A stretch of DNA of 16,491 bases from an uncultured Roseateles sp. GTDB lineage: Bacteria > Pseudomonadota > Gammaproteobacteria > Burkholderiales > Burkholderiaceae. The notes under the pieces are model-generated. The model was not told the origin of the DNA. It made no database searches and saw nothing but the letters and a program-made list of their open reading frames with translations. Positions 6,774 to 13,770 of this stretch are shown piece after piece (the first letter of the stretch is position 1; each line of letters starts with the position of its first letter). The position numbers were made by a program, and so were the translations under genes. Where the stretch lies: positions 1 to 16,491 of the forward strand of contig CAMLKW010000087.1 in the NCBI GenBank assembly GCA_946480605.1. The letters are read 5' to 3'.

Positions 6774-8456
6774 ATGGGTAAGTTCCCCCTGGAACCGATG
6801 GAGCCGAAGTTCGGGGCAGACCTGAGCCCGGACCAGTGCGCGGCGATGATGAAGGCGCATCGCTGGGGCTATCGGGCAATCCTCGCTGCCATCGAACACC
6901 TGCGTGAGAGCGGCAGGCGCGACTACGAACGGGCGTTCGACCGGACCGCCCCCGATAAGAGGGGCCCCGACTGGCATGAGCGCAGGGCGAAGGTCGAGCG
7001 CACCTTCCAGCGCATGGCCGAGTTGCTGAGCACGAAGTCGATCGTCTATCGGGTTCAGGACGAGCGCCATTGCACCGGCGGCATGCTCGCCAACACCCTC
7101 CTCGGCTCGGGAGGGCCGGTCAACCTATGCAAGGACCTCTTCAACGATCACTGGTTGCGCTGGACCTACTGGGCACGGGCCGACTGGGTGCGAGCGCTCT
7201 CCGTCGTTCACGAGATCTCGCACGCGGTGAAAGACGGCACGGAGGACATCGACAACCTGTACACCGAGTCGCAGTGCTACCGCCTCGCCGCCAATGATCC
7301 CGCAAGGGCGGTGCGCAATGCGCAGAACTACGCTTTGTGCGCGATGGAAGGACTGCGGTGGGCACCGGAGGCTGAGTCGCCCGACATGGGCATCTGGACG
7401 GCACAGCCGGTCGGCGGCGCCGGGCCGAAGGCGGACCACGCCCCGGCGGCCGCGATGATTGCCGAGGACGTGCTGATGCTTGCCTACCGCGAGCCCTGGC
7501 CGCGCGAATCGAATGGGACCGACCCCGGCGGGCCGTTGTTCTACAAGACGCTGGACCTGCATGCCACGCCGCCCACCTGGAGCGATGCCACGCCGATCAA
7601 GGCGCCGGGAGAAGTGCGCAGTGTGGCCGGGCCGGCTCTGGCGATGAGCGACGATTGCACGCTCTATTGCGCATGGGTCGATCAGTCCGGGTCCAATGTG
7701 ATGCTGTCCGAGACCAGGACGAACCGCGTTTCCACCGGCAAGCCCGGCCTCCCCGGCTACTCCCCGACGGGCTGGGACCACCTGCACTGGAGCCCGGCGC
7801 AAAGGGTGGACGGCAATGCGGAGCCGGACCGGGCGCCTGCGCTCGCCGTCTTCTACGGCGGGGAAAGCAGCGGCTTGTACCTGGTCTACGTGGACAAGCA
7901 ATACGGGCTGCATTGCATCGTGAAGTTCTTTGGCGAGGGCTTCTTCAGGCTCGACAAATTGCCCAGCGGCTTCACCAAGGTGCCCTTCGACAAGCCGCGC
8001 AAGGCCTCGGGCACGCCCGCGCTGGTGATCCACCAGGGCCAGCTGAAATGCATCTACCCCGATGAGCAGGGCCACTGGGTCACGCTCAATCACCTTGCCG
8101 CACCGATTGCCCGCCCTGGGCGTACCGACGTGCGGCCTGGCTCCTGGCATGAAGACACAGGCTCCCCGTTCGTGCTCGACGTCAGCACCGTGGCGCTGGC
8201 GCCGTGGCGCACGCCCGGCGGCGCGGCGCTGATGGCGGTGGGCCGCGGCAAAGGCGACGACCGGACCATGCATTACGCCTGTTCATCACCCACCGGCAAC
8301 GGCGCCGGGATCGACTGGCATGTTGAGGTCAGCACCCATGCCTGCCGCACGTCCTACGGCTCGGCACTGGTGGCCTGGCGCGACGCGCTGCATTTGTTCC
8401 ACCAGCGCGATTTCGGCACGCTGGAGTGGCTGACGACGAAGCAGCCGGCCTCCTAG
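6774..8456 (+). CDS. M35/aspzincin-like metallopeptidase with propeller-like C-terminal repeats
   Basis: A 560-residue protein of two parts. Residues 1-200 hold a zinc metallopeptidase motif, VVHEISHAVKDGTEDIDNLY: HEISH at 146-150 gives two His ligands and the Glu, and GTED at 155-158 gives the Asp ligand that defines aspzincins (M35, deuterolysin and lysine-specific endopeptidases). The following SQCYRLAANDPARAVRNAQN also matches that family. Residues 220-560 contain four to five loosely repeated units of 50-70 residues, each with a strand such as GPALAMSDD, APALAVFYG, TPALVIHQG or SALVAWRDA and aromatic turns; this resembles a beta-propeller, perhaps sugar-binding (inference). No signal peptide or membrane segment is visible. 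AAGGAG precedes the ATG at good spacing. Neighbours are an insertion-sequence remnant upstream and a tail-to-tail DUF1841 gene 3 bases away. Without a Sec signal it could be cytosolic or exported by another route, such as a type VI effector; this is unproven. Confidence 0.8.
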   Translation: MGKFPLEPMEPKFGADLSPDQCAAMMKAHRWGYRAILAAIEHLRESGRRDYERAFDRTAPDKRGPDWHERRAKVERTFQRMAELLSTKSIVYRVQDERHCTGGMLANTLLGSGGPVNLCKDLFNDHWLRWTYWARADWVRALSVVHEISHAVKDGTEDIDNLYTESQCYRLAANDPARAVRNAQNYALCAMEGLRWAPEAESPDMGIWTAQPVGGAGPKADHAPAAAMIAEDVLMLAYREPWPRESNGTDPGGPLFYKTLDLHATPPTWSDATPIKAPGEVRSVAGPALAMSDDCTLYCAWVDQSGSNVMLSETRTNRVSTGKPGLPGYSPTGWDHLHWSPAQRVDGNAEPDRAPALAVFYGGESSGLYLVYVDKQYGLHCIVKFFGEGFFRLDKLPSGFTKVPFDKPRKASGTPALVIHQGQLKCIYPDEQGHWVTLNHLAAPIARPGRTDVRPGSWHEDTGSPFVLDVSTVALAPWRTPGGAALMAVGRGKGDDRTMHYACSSPTGNGAGIDWHVEVSTHACRTSYGSALVAWRDALHLFHQRDFGTLEWLTTKQPAS

Positions 8457-8459
8457 GCG

Positions 8460-8891
8460 TCAACGGGTTGCCGCCTGGCGCACCTTGTCCAGATAGGCGT
8501 GGCCGTCCGGCGGCAGGCCGCTGCGCTGCGAGGCCCAGATCATCTCGCCCAGCGCCTCCATGGCGACATGGTGGGCCTCGTGGCGCGAGTTGCGCTTGGC
8601 ACTGAGCAGGTCCACGGCCTGGCGGATGCCGGAGGGCTGGTCGATGGCGTGCTGCTCGGTGATCGTCAGGTGCATGGACAGGTGCAGGAAGGGGTTGGTG
8701 CGGCCTTCCTCCACCGTGTAGACCTTCTCCAGCGCGCCGGCCTCGTCGGCGAGTTCCTCGTGGTACTCCGGATGCTCGGCGATCCAGTCCGCCGCGATGG
8801 CCTCCATCGGGATCAGCGGCGCGCCGTCGCGCCATTTGCGGTAGGTGGCGCAGAAGAAGCGCCGGACTTCGAGCTGGGACGGGGCGAACAT
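8460..8891 (-). CDS. DUF1841 family protein
   Basis: A 143-residue protein of a conserved proteobacterial family with no known biochemical role. Recognised segments are EVRRFFCATYRKWRDGAPLI, AADWIAEHPEYHEEL, GRTNPFLHLSMHLTITEQ, HAIDQPSGIRQAVDLLSAK and EMIWASQRSGLPPDGHAY. Several conserved His residues (in HPEYH, HLSMHL and HEAHH) suggest a metal site, but this is not established. The open frame extends to 9026, but the first 45 residues of it lie over the end of the PurA-like gene and look like no family member, so the ATG at 8889-8891 was chosen. It lies 28 bases after that gene and could be co-transcribed. In related genomes DUF1841 genes look like core genes, so it may be the old chromosomal neighbour here (inference). 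Confidence 0.9.
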   Translation of the reverse strand: MFAPSQLEVRRFFCATYRKWRDGAPLIPMEAIAADWIAEHPEYHEELADEAGALEKVYTVEEGRTNPFLHLSMHLTITEQHAIDQPSGIRQAVDLLSAKRNSRHEAHHVAMEALGEMIWASQRSGLPPDGHAYLDKVRQAATR

Positions 8892-8919
8892 GGCCGCGAT
8901 TGTCGCCAGTTGCGCGGCG

Positions 8920-10191
8920 TCAGCAGGCCCCGGGGTCAAGCCAGCGCACGTCGCGGTGGGTGGGGCCGTCGGACCAGCCCGCCAGCGCGGCATTGCAGGC
9001 CTGCTGCAGCCGTGCCAGCAGCGCATCGCGGCTGAGCAGACCGGGTTCGTACAACGGCTGCGCCGCCTGCAGCCAGGCCGTCAGCGCGTCGGGCGCCAGC
9101 CGCGGCAGCGCGGGGGCCTCTCGATAGGCGTGGCACCAGCGCAGGCCGATGGGCAGCGCGTCCAGGTGGCCCACCAGCAGGCCGTCCAACGCACCGCAGG
9201 CCTGGGCGGCGTGGCGCAGCAGCAGCGCGTCCGGGTGGCCGCGGCGGAAGCGGCCCTGCCAGCCGTCGTCGGGGTTGTGCGGTTCGGGCAGCGAGTCCAG
9301 CGCCGGGTCGAAGGTCGGCAGCGGGCCGGCGCCATGGCGGGTCAGGTAGCTGCGCACGATGCCGTAGCGGCGCAGCGTGGGCGTGAGCCCCAGGTCGCGC
9401 AGCACCTCGGCCGCCGCCGCGGGCGTCACGCGGCTCCAGGTGGTGTGCGGGTGGAAGCCATGGTCTTCGTCCAGCAGCACGCCCTGGGCGCCCTCGAAGG
9501 CGACCGGCCCGGCCTGGGCCAGTTGCCGGGCAATGAAGTCGGCAGACCGCGCCGGCGCCAGCCGCCAGGCCTGGTGCGCCTGCACCAGCCAGCGCTCGGC
9601 CAGCGAGTCCTCGTGCAAGGCCTGCCAGTCGGCCTGGGTGGCGGCGTCGGGCGGTTCGGGCCAGGCCGCGCGCAGCCAGGCCTGCTGGTCGCGCAGCCGG
9701 GCCAGCGCACGGGCCGGCTGCGCCAGGTCGGCCCAGCACAGCCCCAGCGCCAGCTGCTGCAGCGACAAGGCCACCGTCTCGCCGAAGCCCACGCCGCAGC
9801 TGCCATGTGCCGCCGCGCCGCGTGCGCGCTCGCGCAGGCGGCCGGCCGCCTGCAGGAAGGGCGTGGTCACGCGGCAGCGGGCGTCGATGAGCAGGCGCTG
9901 CCAGGCGTCGGGCAGTCCCAGCGCGATCAGTGCGCGGGCCTCCTGCCGCAGCGCGCCGGGATGCACGACGACCGGCGCCGCCAGCACGGTGGCCACGCCC
10001 GGCACGAAGCTGGCGGCGCCCCATTGCGAGAAGGTGTGGTGGCGGCCGTCCGGCAGCACCACGTTGTGCCCGGCCTGCGCGCCGCCGTTGAAGCGCACCA
10101 CCGTGTGCGCGCCATGCCTGCGCACCCAGGCATCGACGAACTTGCCCTTGCCGGCGTCGCCGAAGCCCAGGTCGACGAAGGCGGCGATCAC
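8920..10191 (-). CDS. Divergent adenylosuccinate synthetase (PurA)-like protein
   Basis: A 423-residue member of the PurA fold family (E. coli PurA has 432). From the GTG start it reads VIAAFVDLGFGDAGKGKFVD: GDAGKGK at 11-17 is the GTP/catalytic loop (GDEGKGK in PurA, Asp kept). GGAQAGH at 36-42 matches GGHNAGH (catalytic His kept, IMP-contacting Asn changed to Gln). FEGAQGVLLDEDHGFHPHTT at 232-251 matches FEGAQGTLLDIDHG; GRFRRG at 313-318 matches the Asp-binding GRRRR loop but its TT is replaced by WQ. GHLD at 341-344 replaces the guanine-binding TKLD, and SDGPTHR near the C-terminus matches STGPDR. The usual TTGRGIGPAYEDK segment is AHGSCGVGFGETV. Alignments are by eye. It should be a ligase-like enzyme, but changed IMP and Asp contacts argue against housekeeping purine synthesis. 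The GTG lies one base after the vWA stop (TGAGGTG), so translation is coupled. An ATG at 10248 is possible but overlaps the vWA gene by 56 bases. Confidence 0.85.
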   Translation of the reverse strand: MIAAFVDLGFGDAGKGKFVDAWVRRHGAHTVVRFNGGAQAGHNVVLPDGRHHTFSQWGAASFVPGVATVLAAPVVVHPGALRQEARALIALGLPDAWQRLLIDARCRVTTPFLQAAGRLRERARGAAAHGSCGVGFGETVALSLQQLALGLCWADLAQPARALARLRDQQAWLRAAWPEPPDAATQADWQALHEDSLAERWLVQAHQAWRLAPARSADFIARQLAQAGPVAFEGAQGVLLDEDHGFHPHTTWSRVTPAAAAEVLRDLGLTPTLRRYGIVRSYLTRHGAGPLPTFDPALDSLPEPHNPDDGWQGRFRRGHPDALLLRHAAQACGALDGLLVGHLDALPIGLRWCHAYREAPALPRLAPDALTAWLQAAQPLYEPGLLSRDALLARLQQACNAALAGWSDGPTHRDVRWLDPGAC

Positions 10192-10192
10192 C

Positions 10193-11173
10193 TCAGCCGA
10201 ACAGCTTCTTCCACCAGCCGCCGGTGGCCGCGGCGGCAGGCCGTGCACCGGGCCGCAGCGGCAGGCCCAGGCTGCCGGGCTTCAGCAGCTCGGCATAGGG
10301 GCGCAGCGCACGCACGACGGCGCCGACGCGCTCGCGCGCCAGGCCCTGGTCCGCCAGCACACGGGCCACGGCATCGACATCGGCCAGGCGGCCCTCGGTC
10401 AGCCCCACCAGCGCGGCGGCGACGTGGCAGGTGTCGTCGGGCGACTCCATGCAGATGACGTGGTCGCCCAGCAGGTCGCGCCAGCGCGACTCGCAGCGCT
10501 GGCGGCGCTGCAGGTCGGGGATCAGGAAGAACAGGTGGTATTGCTCGGCCGCTGCCGCGATGGCCTCCTCGATCGGGATGTCCTCGTCCAGCTGGTCGCC
10601 CAGCAGCGCGCTGACCTGGTGGCGCGACACGGCCGGGTAGGGCAGCTCGTCGCCGGTCATGAACAGATAGCCCTTGTGGCGGCGCTTGACCCAGCTGTCG
10701 GTATCGGTGTGGCGGGCCAGCAGGTAGAAGGCCAGCTCGTAGCTCTCGGAGCCGCTGCCGCCCCCGCCGCCCTCCAGGAAGCTCCAGGTCAGCCACTGGT
10801 CCATCAGCTCGGCGGTGGACTCGAACTGGCCCACCTGCAGTGGCGCGTTGTCCGAGGTGGCGTCGCCGATGGCCATGAACAAGACCTGCGGGTCGGCGAT
10901 GGCGCAGGCGCCCAGCAGGCCCATGAACTGCGGCAGGTCGCGCTGCGCCAGGTTGCGCGGGATGTCACCCATGGAGCCGGTCACGTCGAGCGCGAACGCG
11001 ATGGGCAGCGCGCTGGGATGGTCGGCGCTGTCGCGCGATTCGCGCACCGCCAGGCCGCGCGGGTTCATCAGCGGGTGGCAGCCGGTCTGGCGGAAGACCT
11101 GCTCCGCATCGAGGTTGGCGCGGTCGGCCAGCAGTGCGGCGTGTGCAGCGTGCGAGTAGTTGCCGTGTCCCAT
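10193..11173 (-). CDS. von Willebrand factor A (vWA) domain protein
   Basis: A 326-residue cytoplasmic protein with a vWA fold. IAFALDVTGSMGDIP at 58-72 carries a MIDAS motif in the variant form D63-x-T65-G-S67; canonical vWA has DxSxS. FMAIGDATSDNAPLQVGQFE at 99-118 contains the later acidic and Thr/Ser ligands. A glycine stretch (LEGGGGGSGSESYEL, 133-147) follows, and the last strand region is GYLFMTGDELPYP. Two more recognisable segments are FFLIPDLQRRQRCESRWRDL and DHVICMESPDDTC. There is no signal peptide or membrane helix, so it acts inside the cell, unlike adhesin vWA proteins. GGGAG lies 7 bases before the ATG and 21 bases after the zinc-ribbon kinase-like gene. MIDAS domains bind metal and partner proteins and often act with ATPases or kinases. 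Here the partners are likely the adjacent kinase-like and PurA-like proteins (inference). Confidence 0.88.
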   Translation of the reverse strand: MGHGNYSHAAHAALLADRANLDAEQVFRQTGCHPLMNPRGLAVRESRDSADHPSALPIAFALDVTGSMGDIPRNLAQRDLPQFMGLLGACAIADPQVLFMAIGDATSDNAPLQVGQFESTAELMDQWLTWSFLEGGGGGSGSESYELAFYLLARHTDTDSWVKRRHKGYLFMTGDELPYPAVSRHQVSALLGDQLDEDIPIEEAIAAAAEQYHLFFLIPDLQRRQRCESRWRDLLGDHVICMESPDDTCHVAAALVGLTEGRLADVDAVARVLADQGLARERVGAVVRALRPYAELLKPGSLGLPLRPGARPAAAATGGWWKKLFG

Positions 11174-11194
11174 GGGTTCTCCCTGTCGAGGTGT

Positions 11195-12133
11195 TCAGGC
11201 GCGCTGCGGGTCGAAGGGCACGAAGCGCGGCGGCCCGAAGTCTGCCAGCGCCGCGGCGCTGAGCTGACGGGCCAGCCCGGCGGCGCCCTGGCTGCGGCAC
11301 CATGCGCGGTCTTCGTTGGCGCGCAGCAGCAGCTGGCCCAGCGCCGCGGGGCAGCGTGCGGGCAGGGCGGGTGGCGCCTCGCCCGGCCCGGCCAGCGCGG
11401 CACGCAGCGCCCAGGCCGATTGCTGCAGGTCCAGCGCCGGGTCGGCATGCGGGGCGGCGCGGCCCCAGCCGACCAGGTGCACGCCATGGTCGGCCGGATG
11501 GATGAGCCAGTGCTCCGGCCGCAGGTCCTGGTGGCACCAGCCCTGGCCGTGCAGGTAGTCCAGCAGCTCCAGCACGCGGCGCCACAGCCACACCGCATGC
11601 CGCGGGTCGGCCAGGCCTTGCGGACGCAGCGCCAGCACGTCGGCCAGGCTGCCCCAGAAGCCGGGCCAGGCGCGCACGGCCAGGGCCTCGCCGCGCGGCG
11701 TGGGGCCTTGCGCCACGGGCTGTGGCAGGCGCAGCGAGAAATAGCTGCTGCCGGGGCCGCTCAGCGCCTGCAGGCGTTGCAGCGTGGCCGCCTCGCTGGC
11801 CAGCCGGTCGGCCGCCGCGGCCGGTGCGAGCTTGATCACCGCGCGCAGCCGGGCCGGCCCCAGGCGCTCGGCCAGCCAGGTCTCGCCGTGTTCGCCCCGG
11901 CCCAGCGGTGCCAGCAGTCGGTAGTCGGCGTCCGCCAGCCGCAGCCCGTTGACGTCGTCCGGCGCCGCATGGGCGCGCGACCAGGCGGCGCGGAAGGTGG
12001 CGCGCTCCACCCAGCGCGTGTTCAGCGTGACGACGGCCTTGCAGTAGCTGCAGCTCACCGCCCGCCACAGCGCCTGCCGTGGCAGGCTGCCGCCGCACTG
12101 CGGGCAGCTGGGGCTGCCGTGGCCGGCCGTCAT
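11195..12133 (-). CDS. Zinc-ribbon protein with degenerate protein-kinase domain
   Basis: A 312-residue protein. Residues 10-31 form a zinc ribbon: C10-P-Q-C13 and C28-S-Y-C31. A kinase-like domain follows: glycine loop LGRGEHGETWLAE (77-89), the ATP-anchoring lysine in AVIKLAP (K101), a helix-C Glu in SEAATLQRL (E114), and a catalytic loop HQDLRPEHWL at 201-210. The catalytic-loop Asp (203) is kept, but the lysine is Arg, the metal-binding Asn is His (208), and the DFG motif is replaced by GWG (222-224). Loss of the DFG Asp and the Asn usually abolishes phosphotransfer, so it is probably a pseudokinase. No membrane helix is present. It is the first gene of the run leading to the vWA and PurA-like genes. 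The ATG was chosen because it immediately precedes the ribbon. There is also an upstream ATG-free gap of about 79 bases to the PEP-CTERM gene. Confidence 0.8.
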   Translation of the reverse strand: MTAGHGSPSCPQCGGSLPRQALWRAVSCSYCKAVVTLNTRWVERATFRAAWSRAHAAPDDVNGLRLADADYRLLAPLGRGEHGETWLAERLGPARLRAVIKLAPAAAADRLASEAATLQRLQALSGPGSSYFSLRLPQPVAQGPTPRGEALAVRAWPGFWGSLADVLALRPQGLADPRHAVWLWRRVLELLDYLHGQGWCHQDLRPEHWLIHPADHGVHLVGWGRAAPHADPALDLQQSAWALRAALAGPGEAPPALPARCPAALGQLLLRANEDRAWCRSQGAAGLARQLSAAALADFGPPRFVPFDPQRA

Positions 12134-12183
12134 GCCGGCTCGGGCGCGGCTGCGCGGGATGGCTTGGTTTGGTGGCGTGGCAT

Positions 12184-12202
12184 GCCGCCATTGTGGGGCG
12201 GC
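12184..12202 (-). terminator. Weak hairpin after the PEP-CTERM pair
   Basis: GCCGCC (12184-12189) and GGCGGC (12197-12202) are perfect inverted arms with a 7-base loop. The hairpin lies in the gap between the end of the PEP-CTERM gene at 12213 and the start of the kinase-like gene at 12133, both on the minus strand. No T tract follows it in that direction, so termination would have to be factor-assisted. It may mark the boundary between the two minus-strand units. Confidence 0.3.
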
Positions 12203-12212
12203 CCGACCGCGC

Positions 12213-13046
12213 TCAGCGTCTGCGCCAGGCGGCCAGTGCCAGCAGGCCCGCGCCCATCAACAGCCAGCTGCCGGGCTCGGGCACCGGCGTGGCGAAGTCC
12301 CAGCCGCTGGCGCCCACGGTGTTGAGGCCGGCGACCGACGGCACCAACTGATAGCCCGCCGAGTGCCCGAAGTCGGCCCAGGCGTTGCGGCCCAGCTGGG
12401 CGTAGTCGCTGACCGAGGCGCCCACCGCCAGCATGCCGCTGAGCGAGATCGTGCGGCCGACGAAGGTGTCCAGCGTCAGCGTGAACACGCCCGGCATGTC
12501 GCGGCTCGCGTCCCAGCTCTTGTTGACCTCGGCAAAGCTGGCCATGTCGCGCAGCCTCACCTCGGCGATGCCATAGGCGCTCAGGAAGCCGCCCATCTCG
12601 AAGCTGGGGTTGGACAGCGCACCGGTGATGCTGAAGTTCACCGTGTAGCTGACCGGCGTGCCCATGGCGAGGCCGGCCCCGGAGACGGCGATGCTGTCGT
12701 AGAAGCGGCCCTGCACGCTGGCGTCGGCATAGCCCTGGACGACGCGCCGCCCCGAGGCATCGCAGCAATACGGGAAGCTGGACTCGGCGAAGGCGCGCAG
12801 CAAGCCCATGCGGCCCTCGAAGTGGGCCGTGGCGGTGCCGCCGCTGAAGGCGGTGCTGTCATCGAGGGTCTGCAGTTGCCGGGCGCGCGGGTCATCGATC
12901 AGGTTGAGGTCGGTCCGGCGCGCGACGGCATCGGACACGGGGTAGGACGCGCTCGTGTTGACGAGCAGGGTCGCGTACAGCTGGCTGTCGATGGCGGCGG
13001 CGGGCAGGCTGCAGGCCAGCAGCAGCGCGAAGGCGGCGGCCTTCAT
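12213..13046 (-). CDS. PEP-CTERM sorted protein (277 residues)
   Basis: A secreted protein with both sorting signals of the exosortase system. An N-terminal Sec signal peptide MKAAAFALLLACSLPAAA is followed by a 230-residue beta-rich body without a recognised domain. The C-terminus is VPEP at 255-258, then a hydrophobic stretch SWLLMGAGLLALAAW and a basic RRR end. In known systems exosortase EpsH-type enzymes cleave at PEP and pass the protein to the outer surface, often tied to exopolysaccharide. No exosortase gene is in the window. The body has one CC pair (PYCCD) but no other recognisable motif. Its start overlaps the stop of the preceding PEP-CTERM gene by four bases (ATGA), so the two are translated together. 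Confidence 0.88.
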   Translation of the reverse strand: MKAAAFALLLACSLPAAAIDSQLYATLLVNTSASYPVSDAVARRTDLNLIDDPRARQLQTLDDSTAFSGGTATAHFEGRMGLLRAFAESSFPYCCDASGRRVVQGYADASVQGRFYDSIAVSGAGLAMGTPVSYTVNFSITGALSNPSFEMGGFLSAYGIAEVRLRDMASFAEVNKSWDASRDMPGVFTLTLDTFVGRTISLSGMLAVGASVSDYAQLGRNAWADFGHSAGYQLVPSVAGLNTVGASGWDFATPVPEPGSWLLMGAGLLALAAWRRR

Positions 13047-13681
13047 GCGGCGCTCCGGCGGCGCAGGGTCAGCAGCAGGCCGCCGGCCAGCAGCAGGCCC
13101 AGGGCGCTGGGCTCGGGCACTGCGCTCACCTCCACGCGCAGGCCGGTGGGGCTTTGCGTGCTGAGCGTGTCGAAAGCCAGCACGTTGTCACCGGCCACGA
13201 AGCCGCTGTCGATGCTGAAGCTGTGCCAGGTGTCGGCCTGCGCCACCGGAACGCCCGCCACCTGTACACCGTTGAGCCAGATGCGCAGGCCGCCGTCGTC
13301 GGCCGCCCAGCGGCCTCGCAGCTGGACCTGCGCTTCGAAGCCGGACTGCACCTGGAAGCGGGTCTCGTAGCGCAGCCCGTCGGTGACGCCGGGCTGATCC
13401 ACGAAGCCGGTGCCGATGACCGGGTTGATCCAGCTGCTGGCCAGCGTATCGCCCACCCAGGCCGTCGTGTCGACGGGCGAGCCATCGCCCAGGCGCGAGG
13501 CGTAGGCCGCGGCGAACACCGGGTTGCCGACGATGACGTAGTGCGGATCGACCGCGTAGCCCGACAGCAGGCTGCCGTCGGCGGCAACGCCGGTGTTGAA
13601 CAGGCCGGTGACATGGGCGGTCTGGGCGGCGGCCGGCAGGGCCAGCGCGGCGCTGAGCAGCAGCGCGTGTCTAAGCAACAT
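13043..13681 (-). CDS. PEP-CTERM sorted protein (212 residues)
   Basis: Second PEP-CTERM protein. It opens MLLRHALLLSAALALPAAAQ, a Sec signal peptide, and ends with VPEPSALGLLLAGGLLLTLR followed by RRSAA (VPEP at 188-191, hydrophobic span, basic end). The body has LRGRWAADDGGLRIWLNGVQ, WHSFSIDSGFVAGDNVLAF and STQSPTGLRVEVSA, the pattern of a beta-sandwich, galactose-binding-like module found in many PEP-CTERM proteins (family inference). The open frame begins at 13729, but the ATG at 13679-13681 was chosen because GGGGAGAAA sits just upstream and the signal peptide starts there. It follows the kinase gene by about 89 bases and overlaps the next PEP-CTERM gene by four bases. Confidence 0.88.
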   Translation of the reverse strand: MLLRHALLLSAALALPAAAQTAHVTGLFNTGVAADGSLLSGYAVDPHYVIVGNPVFAAAYASRLGDGSPVDTTAWVGDTLASSWINPVIGTGFVDQPGVTDGLRYETRFQVQSGFEAQVQLRGRWAADDGGLRIWLNGVQVAGVPVAQADTWHSFSIDSGFVAGDNVLAFDTLSTQSPTGLRVEVSAVPEPSALGLLLAGGLLLTLRRRSAA

Positions 13682-13770
13682 GGGTTTCTCCCCGAAAGCA
13701 GCGCCAAGGGCGGCGCCACTTGCACACACGCAATCCGGCGCCGCACCCGGCCAGCCGGGCTGTCGCCGAT

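Noticed and set aside
9377..12325. A 982-codon open frame on the plus strand opposite the PurA-like, vWA and kinase-like genes
   Set aside because: Low-complexity Ala/Arg/Gln/Gly translation with no domain; it is the antisense shadow expected at very high GC. The minus-strand frames have clear family motifs.
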